Shown here in pieces: positions 1 through 7,973 of a stretch of DNA of 48,810 bases. The number at the start of each line of letters is the position of its first letter. Within the stretch, counting starts at the first letter, position 1. Where the stretch lies: positions 1 through 48,810 of the forward strand of contig NZ_CAJPVH010000044.1 in NCBI RefSeq assembly GCF_905397395.1. The letters are read 5' to 3'. The notes beneath the pieces were generated by a model. That model saw only the letters and a program-made list of their open reading frames with translations. It did no database searches and was not told the origin of the DNA. The stretch comes from Cupriavidus campinensis (GTDB lineage: Bacteria; Pseudomonadota; Gammaproteobacteria; Burkholderiales; Burkholderiaceae). The translations under genes and the position numbers were made by a program.

Positions 1-1366
1 GGCCCCTGCCGCCGCCGCTGCTGCGCCGGCCGAAGCTGCCCCCGCCGCCGCACCCGTGCCGAACAAGGGCGATACCGCCTGGCTGCTGGTCTGCACGGCC
101 TTCGTCATCCTGATGACGCTGCCCGGCCTGGCCCTGTTCTACGGCGGCCTGGTCCGCTCCAAGAACATGCTCTCGGTGCTGATGCAGTGTCTGGTGATCT
201 TCTCGGTGGTGTCGATCCTGTGGGCCATCTACGGCTACAGCTTCGCCTTCACTGAAGGCAACGCCTTCTTCGGCGGCACTGACCGGCTGTTCATGAAGGG
301 CCTGACGGTGGACGCCGTGGCCGCCACGTTCAGCAAGGGCGTGGTCGTGCCGGAACTGGTGTTCTTCGCCTTCCAGTGCGCCTTCGCCGCCATCACCTGC
401 AGCCTGATCATCGGCGCCTTCGCCGAGCGCGCCAAGTTCTCGGCCGTGCTGGTGTTCGTGGTGCTCTGGTTCACCTTCGCCTACATCCCGATGGCCCACA
501 TGGTCTGGTTCTGGCCGGGTCCGGACGCCTACACCGACGCCGCTGCCGGCACCGCCGCCACGGCCAAGTCGGGCTGGCTGTTCCAGAAGGGCGCGCTGGA
601 CTACGCCGGCGGTACCGTGGTGCACATCAACGCCGCTGTGGCGGGCCTGGTGGGTGCCTTCATGTACGGCAAGCGCATCGGCTTCGGCCGCGAGGCGATC
701 CGTCCGCACAGCCTGACCTTCACCATGGTCGGTGCCTCGCTGCTGTGGTTCGGCTGGTTCGGCTTCAACGCCGGCTCGGGCCTGGAAGCCAACGGCGGCG
801 CCGCCCTGGCCTTCGTCAACACGCTGCTGGCTACCGCCGCCGCCGTGCTGTCGTGGACCTTCGGCGAGTGGATCGGCAAGGGCAAGCCGTCGATGCTGGG
901 TGGTGCCTCGGGCGCCGTGGCCGGCCTCGTGGCGATCACCCCGGCAGCCGGCTTCGTCGGCCCGATGGGCGCCATCGTGATCGGCCTGCTGGCTGGCCTG
1001 CTGTGCCTGTGGGGTGTGACCGGCCTGAAGCGCCTGCTTGGCATGGACGACTCGCTGGACGTCTTCGGCGTGCACGGCGTGGGCGGCATCCTGGGTGCGC
1101 TGCTGACCGGCGTGTTCGCCGCACCGAGCCTGGGCGGCACGGGCATCTATGACTACGTGGCCAACAAGGTGGCGGACGATTATTCGATCGCCGGCCAGGT
1201 CTGGATCCAGTTCGAAGGCGTGCTGACCACCATCGTGTGGTCGGGCATCGTGGCCCTGGTGGCCTACAAGCTGGTCGACATGCTGATTGGCCTGCGCGTT
1301 CCGGAAGAGGAAGAGCGCGAAGGCCTGGACATCACCTCCCACGGCGAAACCGCCTACGAGGTCTGA
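1..1366 (+). CDS. amtB: Ammonium transporter AmtB (5' truncated by window edge)
   Basis: Inner-membrane ammonium channel of the Amt/MEP/Rh family. The reading frame is open to the first base. The visible part begins with an Ala/Pro-rich stretch and then NKGDTAWLL, matching the mature N-terminus of AmtB just after its signal peptide, so the true start lies upstream and the GTG at 56 is unlikely to be it. Family signatures seen are ALFYGGLVR in the first membrane helix, DYAGGTVVHINAA (first of the twin pore histidines) and FGVHGVGG (second pore histidine). About 440 residues are visible with roughly eleven hydrophobic segments. AmtB is normally co-transcribed with the PII protein GlnK, which would lie to the left. 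A terminator follows at 1423. Confidence 0.95.
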   Translation, partial: APAAAAAAPAEAAPAAAPVPNKGDTAWLLVCTAFVILMTLPGLALFYGGLVRSKNMLSVLMQCLVIFSVVSILWAIYGYSFAFTEGNAFFGGTDRLFMKGLTVDAVAATFSKGVVVPELVFFAFQCAFAAITCSLIIGAFAERAKFSAVLVFVVLWFTFAYIPMAHMVWFWPGPDAYTDAAAGTAATAKSGWLFQKGALDYAGGTVVHINAAVAGLVGAFMYGKRIGFGREAIRPHSLTFTMVGASLLWFGWFGFNAGSGLEANGGAALAFVNTLLATAAAVLSWTFGEWIGKGKPSMLGGASGAVAGLVAITPAAGFVGPMGAIVIGLLAGLLCLWGVTGLKRLLGMDDSLDVFGVHGVGGILGALLTGVFAAPSLGGTGIYDYVANKVADDYSIAGQVWIQFEGVLTTIVWSGIVALVAYKLVDMLIGLRVPEEEEREGLDITSHGETAYEV

Positions 1367-1422
1367 TATCCGCGACAGAGTTGTGCTGGAGAGCTGATTG
1401 GGAATCTTCTCTCAGGAGTTTC

Positions 1423-1447
1423 GCCCGGCCTCGTGCCGGGCTTTTTT
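1423..1447 (+). terminator. Intrinsic terminator after amtB
   Basis: GCCCGGC (1423-1429), loop CTCGT, GCCGGGC (1435-1441), then six T. It is the only clear end signal for the amtB transcript, 57 bases after the stop codon. Confidence 0.85.
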
Positions 1448-1515
1448 CTGCCCGAAAGCCGCCCGAGCGGGCGCGGGGCCAGTACCGGCAAGGCCCCGCG
1501 GGGTATTCGCAGAGT

Positions 1516-1660
1516 GCTTAAATCGGATCTTAAAAAGTCTCAATTGTCTTTAAGGGGAGCCGCACATACAGTGCGAGTGAGGCAGTTTCCTCCACCTGCA
1601 GAACGCTCCCCGTATCTGTCAGGCCATTTGAAAGCGCGGCACACGCCGCGCTTTTTTTTT
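1516..1660 (+). ncRNA. Candidate structured RNA or attenuator leader between amtB and gshA
   Basis: The 423-base gap between amtB and gshA holds no convincing gene. An unusually AT-rich block (1516-1553, with CTTAAA repeats and TTTAAG) is followed by GGGGAGC (1554-1560), which pairs perfectly with GCTCCCC (1605-1611). That stem encloses two hairpins: CGCAC-ATACA-GTGCG (1561-1575) and GAGG-CAGTTT-CCTC (1579-1592). The unit ends in a strong terminator at 1632-1660, about 130 bases before gshA. A three-way junction followed by its own terminator fits a small RNA of about 100 nt, or a leader that attenuates gshA. I found no clear promoter and recognise no known RNA family (it lacks the SRP RNA signature). 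Confidence 0.45.
1632..1660 (+). terminator. Intrinsic terminator upstream of gshA
   Basis: AAGCGCGGC (1632-1640), loop ACAC, GCCGCGCTT (1645-1653) running into nine T (1652-1660). It is separate from the amtB terminator about 200 bases upstream, so it ends a different transcript. Confidence 0.85.
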
Positions 1661-1747
1661 GCCCGGCCGCCCCCACATCCCAGATTATTATGCTGGCCGC
1701 TGCATATGGTTATGCGGCGGGCGCCAGCAGCCTATTGGCCGTTCCTC

Positions 1748-1753
1748 TACAAT
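1748..1753 (+). promoter_or_regulatory. Possible -10 element of gshA
   Basis: TACAAT within CTACAATCGGGG, 36 bases before the preferred gshA start. No good -35 hexamer is visible at 16-18 bases. Similar CTACAAT boxes precede the PTS EIIA gene (4132) and rsmD (43282). Confidence 0.3.
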
Positions 1754-1789
1754 CGGGGCGGACAATAAAGACGATCAATTAGGATGGAT

Positions 1790-3085
1790 ATGGTCCCGCA
1801 TCTCATCACCGCGCTGAACGGTCCGCTGCTCGAACTCGAAAAGAAGATCCTGGACGCGACCCCGTCCATCGAGCGCTGGTTCAGGCTGGAATGGCAGGAG
1901 CATACCCCGCCGTTCTACTGCTCCGTGGACCTGCGCAATGCCGGGTTCAAGCTGGCGCCGGTGGATACCAACCTGTTCCCGGGTGGGTTCAACAACCTCG
2001 CCCCTGAAATGCTGCCGCTGGCCGTCCAGGCCGCCATGGCCGCGATCGAGAAGATCTGCCCGGACGCCAAGAACCTGCTGCTGATCCCCGAGCGGCACAC
2101 CCGCAACATGTTCTATCTGCAGAACGTGGCGCGGCTGTCGCTGATCATGCGCCAGGCCGGCCTCAATGTGCGGCTCGGGTCGCTGTCCGAAGACATTACC
2201 GAACCCACCCCGATCGAGCTGCCCGACGGCCAGACGCTGGTGGTGGAGCCGCTCGCGCGGCTGGGCACCAAGGGCCGCCGGCTGGGGCTGAAGGATTTCG
2301 ACCCCTGTTCGATCCTGCTCAACAACGACCTCTCGGCCGGCATCCCGCCCATCCTCGAGAACATCAACGAACAGTACCTGCTGCCGCCGCTGCATGCGGG
2401 CTGGTCCACGCGCCGCAAGAGCAGCCACTTCGCTGCCTATGACGAGGTGGCGAAGAAGTTCGCCAAGCTGATCGATATCGACCCGTGGATGGTCAATCCC
2501 TACTTCGCCCGCACCACTGGCGTGGATTTCCACGAGCGCGTGGGCGAGGAAGAACTGGCCGATGCCGTGGAAGGCGTGCTGAAGAAGATCGCCAAGAAAT
2601 ACCGCGAGTACGGCATCAAGGAAACGCCGTACGTGGTGGTGAAGGCCGATGCTGGTACCTATGGCATGGGTATCATGACCGTGCGCGACCCGTCCGAGGT
2701 CAAGGGCCTGAACCGCAAGGAACGCAACAAGATGAGCGTGGTGAAGGAGGGGCTGGAAGTCTCCGACGTCATCATCCAGGAAGGCGTGCACACCTTCGAG
2801 AAGGTGAACGAGGCAGTGGCCGAGCCGGTGGTCTATATGATCGACCGCTACGTGGTGGGCGGCTTCTACCGCGTGCACACGGGCCGCGGCAACGACGAGA
2901 ACCTGAACGCGCCGGGCATGCATTTCGTGCCGCTGGCGTTTGCCCCGAACGGCATTCCGGACAGCCACGCCAAGCCCGGCGCGGCCGTGCCGAACCGCTT
3001 CTATATGTATGGCGTGGTGGCGCGGCTGGCGCTGCTGGCGGCCTCGCTGGAACTCGAGAAGACCGATCCGAACCCGATCATCTGA
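1790..3085 (+). CDS. gshA: Glutamate-cysteine ligase
   Basis: First step of glutathione synthesis: ATP-dependent joining of glutamate and cysteine in the cytoplasm. The protein (431 aa) matches the glutamate-cysteine ligase type first described in Acidithiobacillus and common in betaproteobacteria, rather than the E. coli GshA fold. Recognisable stretches are MVPHLITALNGPLLELEKK at the N-terminus, CSVDLRNAGFKLAPVDTNLFP, and VVKADAGTYGMGIMTV near residue 285. An ATG also exists at 1784, but AGGA at 1781-1784 overlaps it and lies five bases before the ATG at 1790, so 1790 is preferred. gshB follows 21 bases downstream and is probably co-transcribed. Confidence 0.93.
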   Translation: MVPHLITALNGPLLELEKKILDATPSIERWFRLEWQEHTPPFYCSVDLRNAGFKLAPVDTNLFPGGFNNLAPEMLPLAVQAAMAAIEKICPDAKNLLLIPERHTRNMFYLQNVARLSLIMRQAGLNVRLGSLSEDITEPTPIELPDGQTLVVEPLARLGTKGRRLGLKDFDPCSILLNNDLSAGIPPILENINEQYLLPPLHAGWSTRRKSSHFAAYDEVAKKFAKLIDIDPWMVNPYFARTTGVDFHERVGEEELADAVEGVLKKIAKKYREYGIKETPYVVVKADAGTYGMGIMTVRDPSEVKGLNRKERNKMSVVKEGLEVSDVIIQEGVHTFEKVNEAVAEPVVYMIDRYVVGGFYRVHTGRGNDENLNAPGMHFVPLAFAPNGIPDSHAKPGAAVPNRFYMYGVVARLALLAASLELEKTDPNPII

Positions 3086-3106
3086 GCCAGGAACCCAGAT
3101 CCCACC

Positions 3107-4054
3107 ATGCGCATCCTGTTCATTACCGATCCGCTGGAGACCTTCAAGACGTACAAGGACTCCACCTACGCCATGATGAAGGAAGCGGCGGCGCGCGGGC
3201 ACGAACTGTCGTTCTGCCTTCAGTCGCGACTGTCGCTGGACAATAACGTGGTGGAGGCGGTGACGCAGCCGCTGCGCGTCACAGACGATGCGACCGACTG
3301 GTTCCGCCTCGGCGACCCGGTGCTGGCGCCGCTGGCCACGTTCGACGCGGTGCTGATGCGCAAGGACCCGCCGTTCGACATGGAATATGTGACGAGTACG
3401 TGGCTTCTGGAGCTGGCCGAGGCGCAGGGCGCCCGCATCTTCAACAAGCCGCAGGCGATTCGCGACCACTCGGAGAAGCTGGCCATCGCCCGCTATCCGC
3501 AGTTCGTCACGCCGACCCTGGTCACGCGCGATGCGGACCGCATCCGCGCCTTCCATGCCGAGCACCAGGACATCATCGTCAAGCCGCTGGACGGCATGGG
3601 TGGCATGGGCATCTTCCGCGTGGGGCCCGATGCGATGAATCTTGGCGCGATCGTCGAGACGCTGGGCGACAACGGCGCCCGCACGCTGATGATCCAGCGC
3701 TACATTCCGGCCATCAAGCAAGGCGACAAACGCATCCTGCTGATCGGCGGCAAGGCGGTGCCGTACTCGCTGGCGCGGATTCCGCAGGGCACCGAGATCC
3801 GGGGCAACCTGGCCGCTGGCGGGCTGGGGCGCGCCCAGGAACTGAGCGCGCGCGACCGCGAGATTGCCGAGACGCTGGCGCCGGGCCTGTTCAGTCAGGG
3901 CCTGCTGCTGGTGGGGCTCGACGTGATCGGCGACTGCCTGACAGAAGTCAATGTGACGAGCCCGACCTGTTTCCAGGAAATCACGCAGCAGACCGGCTTC
4001 AACGTGGCCGCGATGTTCGTCGATGCACTGGAAGCCGCCGTCAACAACAAATAA
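3107..4054 (+). CDS. gshB: Glutathione synthetase
   Basis: Second step of glutathione synthesis: ATP-dependent addition of glycine to gamma-glutamylcysteine. 315 aa, the usual length. N-terminal MRILFITDPLETFKTYKDST is the typical prokaryotic GshB start. An ATP-grasp domain follows, with the glycine-rich loop KPLDGMGGMG at K159 and the Mg/ATP-binding E280-V-N282 followed by VTSPT. It sits directly behind gshA, so the whole pathway is one unit. Confidence 0.97.
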   Translation: MRILFITDPLETFKTYKDSTYAMMKEAAARGHELSFCLQSRLSLDNNVVEAVTQPLRVTDDATDWFRLGDPVLAPLATFDAVLMRKDPPFDMEYVTSTWLLELAEAQGARIFNKPQAIRDHSEKLAIARYPQFVTPTLVTRDADRIRAFHAEHQDIIVKPLDGMGGMGIFRVGPDAMNLGAIVETLGDNGARTLMIQRYIPAIKQGDKRILLIGGKAVPYSLARIPQGTEIRGNLAAGGLGRAQELSARDREIAETLAPGLFSQGLLLVGLDVIGDCLTEVNVTSPTCFQEITQQTGFNVAAMFVDALEAAVNNK

Positions 4055-4110
4055 GACAGTCGGGCGACGCTAGGGCACCACACTCCGGGGACGGGGGCGG
4101 TATCGCGGGA

Positions 4111-4137
4111 TTTGGCCGCGAGGCCGCCTGCTACAAT
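4111..4137 (+). promoter_or_regulatory. Possible promoter of the PTS genes
   Basis: TACAAT (4132-4137) with TTTGGC (4111-4116) at a short 15-base spacer, 26 bases before the EIIA start. Weak; the genes could also be read from gshB. Confidence 0.3.
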
Positions 4138-4163
4138 TCGGGCAGTCCAACGGATTCACCATC

Positions 4164-4619
4164 ATGGCAGGAATTCTGATCATCGCGCACGCGCCGCTGG
4201 CTTCGGCGCTGCGGGATTGCGCTGCCCACGTCTATTGCGGCCAACCGCCGCGCGTGGAGGCCATCGACGTCGTTCCCGACGCCGACCCCGCCGTGGTGCT
4301 CGCCGAAGCCCGGCGCCGCCTGGCCGCGGTCTCCGAGGCCAACGGCGCCCTGGTGCTGACCGATATTTTCGGGGCCACGCCGGCCAATATCGCCGCGCGC
4401 CTGGCCGATCCCGGCAAGGTCAAGGTGCTTGCCGGCGTCAATCTTCCCATGCTCGTGCGGGCGATCTGCTACCGCACCGAGGTGCTCGACCAGCTTGCCA
4501 CCAAGGCGCTGGCCGGCGGCGCGCAGGGCGTGCTGCAGGTCGGCAACACCACCGTCCAGAACCAAACCGCCAATCATCCCGACAAATATGCTGCTGAGGG
4601 ACACAACCATCATCAATAA
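4164..4619 (+). CDS. PTS EIIA component, mannose (EIIA-Man) family
   Basis: Cytoplasmic phosphocarrier of the mannose-class EIIA fold, 151 aa. MAGILIIAHAPLASAL places the phosphorylated histidine at H9, and LVLTDIFGATPANIA is the conserved second motif of the family. It accepts phosphate from HPr. No EIIB, EIIC or EIID transporter gene follows, so the natural reading is a regulatory rather than sugar-transporting PTS. Its last 32 bases overlap the HPr gene in another frame, implying tight co-expression. The C-terminus is His/Asn-rich (AEGHNHHQ). Confidence 0.9.
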   Translation: MAGILIIAHAPLASALRDCAAHVYCGQPPRVEAIDVVPDADPAVVLAEARRRLAAVSEANGALVLTDIFGATPANIAARLADPGKVKVLAGVNLPMLVRAICYRTEVLDQLATKALAGGAQGVLQVGNTTVQNQTANHPDKYAAEGHNHHQ

Positions 4620-4857
4620 GCTCGGGCTCCATGCCCGCGCCTCCGCCAAACTGACGCAACTGGCGGGGAGTTTCGCCAGCCAGGTCAAAATGTCCCGCAA
4701 CGGTCGCCAGGTCGATGCCAAAAGCATCATGGGCGTCATGATGCTTGCGGCGGGCATTGGTTCGACGGTCACGATCGAGACCGATGGCCCCGACGAGAAC
4801 GAGGCGATGGACGCGCTGCTGGCGCTGATCGCCAACCGGTTCGGCGAGGGCGAGTGA
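4588..4857 (+). CDS. ptsH: Phosphocarrier protein HPr
   Basis: Small PTS phosphocarrier (89 aa) relaying phosphate from enzyme I to EIIA. The active-site histidine is H15 (NKLGLHARASAKL). The regulatory serine is S46 in KSIMGVM, the site phosphorylated by HPr kinase in organisms that have it. The ATG at 4588 gives the standard HPr N-terminus, so the gene starts inside the EIIA gene. In Cupriavidus (Alcaligenes eutrophus) HPr and enzyme I were known as phbH and phbI because mutants altered polyhydroxybutyrate storage; that is background knowledge, not visible here. Confidence 0.95.
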   Translation: MLLRDTTIINKLGLHARASAKLTQLAGSFASQVKMSRNGRQVDAKSIMGVMMLAAGIGSTVTIETDGPDENEAMDALLALIANRFGEGE

Positions 4858-4906
4858 GTATCGACGCACAATACCGAATTCCTAAACGTTCCTGACGGAG
4901 CGGTTC

Positions 4907-6664
4907 ATGCCTTTTGCCTTGCACGGCATTCCGGTTTCGCGAGGGGTCGCCATCGGGCGGGCCCACATCCTCGCGCCGGCTGCGCTCGACGTTTCGCACT
5001 ATCTGGTCGATGAAGACCGGCTCGATGCGGAGGTGGAGCGATTACGCTCGGCGCGCGCCGCCGTGCGCGCGGAGCTGGTGACGCTCAAGCGTGACCTGCC
5101 GCGCGACGCGCCCGAGGAAATGGGCGCGTTCCTGGACGTGCACGCGATGATCCTCGACGACGAGGCGCTCTCGCGCGAGCCCGAGGCCCTGATCCGCCAG
5201 CGCCGCTACAACGCCGAGTGGGCGCTCACCACCCGCCTCGAGGAACTGATGCGTCAGTTCGACGAGATCGAGGACGAGTACCTGCGCGAGCGCAAGGCCG
5301 ACATCCAGCAGGTAGTGGAGCGGATCCTGAAGGTGTTGGCCGGCGCACCGGTGCTGGCGCCGGCGCCCGTGCCGGCCCTGGCCCCGGATGGCGAGCCTGC
5401 GCCAGGCGTGATCGTCGTGGCGCATGACATCGGCCCGGCGGACATGCTGCAGTTCCGCCAGACCGTGTTCCATGGCTTTGTGACCGACCTGGGCGGGCGC
5501 ACCTCGCACACGGCCATCGTCGCGCGCAGCCTGGACATCCCGGCCGCCGTGGGCGTGAAAAGCGCCAGCGAGCTGATCCGCCAGGACGACTGGATCATCA
5601 TCGATGGCGACGCGGGGCTGGTCATCGTCGATCCGTCGGCAATCATCCTCGAGGAATACCGCCACCGCCAGAGCGAACGCGCGCTGGAAAAGAAGCGCCT
5701 GCAACGGCTGCGCCACACGCCTTCCGTGACGCTGGACGGGCTCGAGATCGAGCTGCTGGCCAATATCGAACTGGCCGAGGACGCCACCGCCGCGCTGGCC
5801 GCCGGCGCGGTCGGGGTGGGGCTGTTCCGCTCCGAATTCCTGTTCATGAACCGGCGCGATGCCATGCCCGACGAGGAGGAGCAGTTTGCCGCCTACCGTC
5901 GCGCGGTGGAGGCGATGCACGGCCTGCCCGTGACCATCCGCACCATCGACGTCGGCGCCGACAAGCCGCTGGACCTGCGTGGCGACGACTTCGAGACCGC
6001 ACTGAACCCGGCGCTCGGGCTGCGCGCGATCCGCTGGTCGCTGTCCGAGCCGGGGATGTTCCTGACCCAGCTCCGCGCGCTGCTGCGCGCCTCGGCGTTC
6101 GGCCCGGTGCGGCTGCTGATTCCGATGCTGGCGCACGCGAGCGAGATCGACCAGACGCTGGACCTGATCGCCCAGGCCCGGCGCCAGCTGGACGAGCGCG
6201 GCCAGCCGTACGACCCGAGCATGAAGGTCGGGGCGATGATCGAGATCCCGGCCGCCGTGCTGCTGCTGCCGTTGTTCCTCAAGCGCATGGATTTCCTGTC
6301 GATCGGCACGAACGACCTGATCCAGTACACGCTGGCCATCGACCGCGCCGACAACGCCGTGGCCCACCTCTACGACCCGCTCCACCCGGCCGTGCTGCAA
6401 CTGATCGCCCGCACCATCCGGGAAGCCAACCGGGCTGGCGTGCCCGTGGCCGTGTGCGGCGAGATGGCGGGCGACCCGGCCATGACGCGTCTGCTGCTGG
6501 GCATGGGCCTGCGCGAGTTCTCGATGCACCCGGCGCAGTTGCTGCGCGTGAAGCAGGAAGTGATTCACGCTGACTGCGAGAGCCTCGGCCCGCTGGTGGA
6601 CCGCGTGCTCAACTGCTACGAGCCCGAGGAACTGGCGGCGGCGCTGAAGCAGTTGGCGCCCTGA
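4907..6664 (+). CDS. ptsI: PTS enzyme I (phosphoenolpyruvate-protein phosphotransferase)
   Basis: Autophosphorylates from PEP and passes the phosphate to HPr. 585 aa, close to family length. The phospho-histidine is H201 in GGRTSHTAIVARS. The PEP-binding C-terminal barrel shows LSIGTNDLIQYTLAIDR and the catalytic cysteine C517 in VAVCGEMAGDP. GGAG sits about seven bases before the ATG. It follows ptsH by 49 bases and completes the EIIA-HPr-EI phosphorelay. An Ala/Pro-rich insertion near residues 144-163 (LAPAPVPALAPDG) separates two parts of the N-terminal region. Confidence 0.97.
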   Translation: MPFALHGIPVSRGVAIGRAHILAPAALDVSHYLVDEDRLDAEVERLRSARAAVRAELVTLKRDLPRDAPEEMGAFLDVHAMILDDEALSREPEALIRQRRYNAEWALTTRLEELMRQFDEIEDEYLRERKADIQQVVERILKVLAGAPVLAPAPVPALAPDGEPAPGVIVVAHDIGPADMLQFRQTVFHGFVTDLGGRTSHTAIVARSLDIPAAVGVKSASELIRQDDWIIIDGDAGLVIVDPSAIILEEYRHRQSERALEKKRLQRLRHTPSVTLDGLEIELLANIELAEDATAALAAGAVGVGLFRSEFLFMNRRDAMPDEEEQFAAYRRAVEAMHGLPVTIRTIDVGADKPLDLRGDDFETALNPALGLRAIRWSLSEPGMFLTQLRALLRASAFGPVRLLIPMLAHASEIDQTLDLIAQARRQLDERGQPYDPSMKVGAMIEIPAAVLLLPLFLKRMDFLSIGTNDLIQYTLAIDRADNAVAHLYDPLHPAVLQLIARTIREANRAGVPVAVCGEMAGDPAMTRLLLGMGLREFSMHPAQLLRVKQEVIHADCESLGPLVDRVLNCYEPEELAAALKQLAP

Positions 6665-6688
6665 GTCCGACCCTCTCCGGTCTCACAC

Positions 6689-6712
6689 AACCCTTGATTC
6701 CTTAGGGTTTTT
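6689..6712 (+). terminator. Probable terminator of the PTS operon
   Basis: AACCCT (6689-6694), nine-base loop, AGGGTT (6704-6709) running into T to 6712. The stem is short but correctly placed 25 bases after ptsI. Confidence 0.55.
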
Positions 6713-6812
6713 GTCTGCGATGCTGGCGAACGCGGGGTCACTTTTTCATGCGAAAAGTGGCCCCGGAAAAGCATCCGTACCGCCTGTGTGGCGCCATACC
6801 CCCAAGGCGATT

Positions 6813-6831
6813 AATGGGAATTGTTATCATT
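6813..6831 (+). promoter_or_regulatory. Fur box upstream of bfd
   Basis: AATGGGAATTGTTATCATT; on the other strand AATGATAACAATTCCCATT, close to the beta/gammaproteobacterial Fur operator AATGATAATNATTCTCATT. It lies about 75-90 bases before the bfd start, in an AT-rich patch that probably holds the promoter. Iron-replete Fur should repress bfd, consistent with its role in mobilising stored iron. Confidence 0.7.
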
Positions 6832-6903
6832 CTGGTTCTCTGATATTCTGGTCTCCATCGCTGTTCGGCATGCCGGTGCCGACACCGCCCCCAGGAGGTA
6901 TTT

Positions 6904-7209
6904 GTGTACGTCTGCATCTGCAACCAGGTTACCGACCACGAGATTCATGGCGCCGCCCATCTTGGCGTCTCGACCATGGACGAACTCGCCGAGACCCTCG
7001 GCGTGGGCACCTGCTGCGGCCGTTGCCGCGACTGCGCGAAGCAAGTGCTGTGCGAAGGCGTGGCCGCTGTGCAGACGATGCGTGCCTCCTCGGTATCGAC
7101 CATCCAGGTCGTAGAGATTTCTTCCTGTTCCACGGCTACGTCACGTGCGATAATGGACACTCGTGACCCGGCAGTCGCGAACGATCAGCGTACCGCGCTG
7201 GTGGCCTGA
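6904..7209 (+). CDS. bfd: Bacterioferritin-associated ferredoxin
   Basis: [2Fe-2S] protein that reduces the iron core of bacterioferritin so that iron is released. 101 aa; the GTG start has a strong AGGAGGT eight bases or fewer upstream. MYVCICNQVTD gives the first ligand pair C4/C6, and GTCCGRCRDC gives C38 and C41, the same spacing as E. coli Bfd. The tail after about residue 65 is longer than in E. coli Bfd (64 aa) and Ser/Thr/Val-rich. It lies next to bfr and behind a Fur box. Confidence 0.93.
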   Translation: MYVCICNQVTDHEIHGAAHLGVSTMDELAETLGVGTCCGRCRDCAKQVLCEGVAAVQTMRASSVSTIQVVEISSCSTATSRAIMDTRDPAVANDQRTALVA

Positions 7210-7243
7210 TCCGTTCGGGCTGTACCGCGGTTCCGACTGCAAT

Positions 7244-7275
7244 GGGGCGCCACTTGGCGCCCCTTCGTGCTTTTG
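7244..7275 (+). terminator. Hairpin between bfd and bfr, probable terminator
   Basis: GGGGCGCC (7244-7251), loop ACTT, GGCGCCCC (7256-7263), then a T-containing tract ending TTTT near 7274. It would separate Fur-controlled bfd from bfr, leaving about 33 bases before bfr. Confidence 0.55.
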
Positions 7276-7307
7276 CGCGGGTCCGGTTGTCATGACAGGA
7301 GCCCCCT

Positions 7308-7787
7308 ATGAAAGGTGACAAGAAAGTCATCCAGCATCTGAACGCCCAGCTCAAGAACGAGCTGACCGCGATCAACCAGTATTTCCTCCACGCCCGCATG
7401 TATCGGCACTGGGGCCTGAAGAAGCTCGGTGATGTCGAGTACAAGGAATCGATCGGCGAAATGAAGCACGCCGACCGCCTGATCGACCGCATCCTGATGC
7501 TTGACGGCCTGCCGAACCTCCAGGACCTGCACAAGCTGCTGCTCGGCGAAGACACCCCCGAGATGCTCAAGTGCGACCTGAAGCTCGAGCAGACCGCGCA
7601 CGCCACCGTAAAGGAAGGCATTGCGTACTGCGAGTCGGTGGGCGATTACGTGAGCCGCGAGATCCTCGTGGACATCCTCACGGACACCGAGGAACACATC
7701 GAATACCTGGAGACGCAGCTCGACCTGATCGACAAGGTTGGCCTGCAGAACTACCTGCAGTCGCAGATGGAGCCGGGCGAGCAATAA
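7308..7787 (+). CDS. bfr: Bacterioferritin
   Basis: Iron-storage ferritin with heme at subunit interfaces; 159 aa. Against the E. coli protein the alignment is gap-free to this point. The diiron ligands E18, E51, H54, E94 and H130 and the heme ligand M52 are present, but position 127, a bridging Glu in E. coli, is Thr here (DTEEHIEYLE). Neighbouring Glu128 and Glu129 might compensate; the DTEEH form is, from memory, common in Burkholderiaceae. The start is preceded by GGAGCC. The partner bfd is immediately upstream. Confidence 0.96.
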   Translation: MKGDKKVIQHLNAQLKNELTAINQYFLHARMYRHWGLKKLGDVEYKESIGEMKHADRLIDRILMLDGLPNLQDLHKLLLGEDTPEMLKCDLKLEQTAHATVKEGIAYCESVGDYVSREILVDILTDTEEHIEYLETQLDLIDKVGLQNYLQSQMEPGEQ

Positions 7788-7973
7788 GCCTCCGGCACAC
7801 CGCGCGGTGCCTGGCGGCATCGCGCATCCGTGTGGAACGGGTTATTAACCGTTCTCATTCGGATTCTTTTCTTCATCCAGCATTCTCGGCAGCACATCGC
7901 GCAATCAGGCGAACCGGCGGGGAGGGGGCTCCACCGCCGGGATCGCCGGGCCGATGGCTCGCTAACGCTTCCG

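Noticed and set aside
1735..1753. TTGGCC and TACAAT before gshA as a full promoter
   Set aside because: Spacer is only seven bases; only the -10 candidate is kept.
1775..3721. Long open frame antisense to gshA and gshB
   Set aside because: Shadow frame; no motif, and it crosses two well-supported genes.
7835..7854. GAACGG-N8-CCGTTC hairpin after bfr, first considered as a Fur or terminator site
   Set aside because: Only one weak Fur half-site is nearby and no T-run follows the stem; too weak to call.
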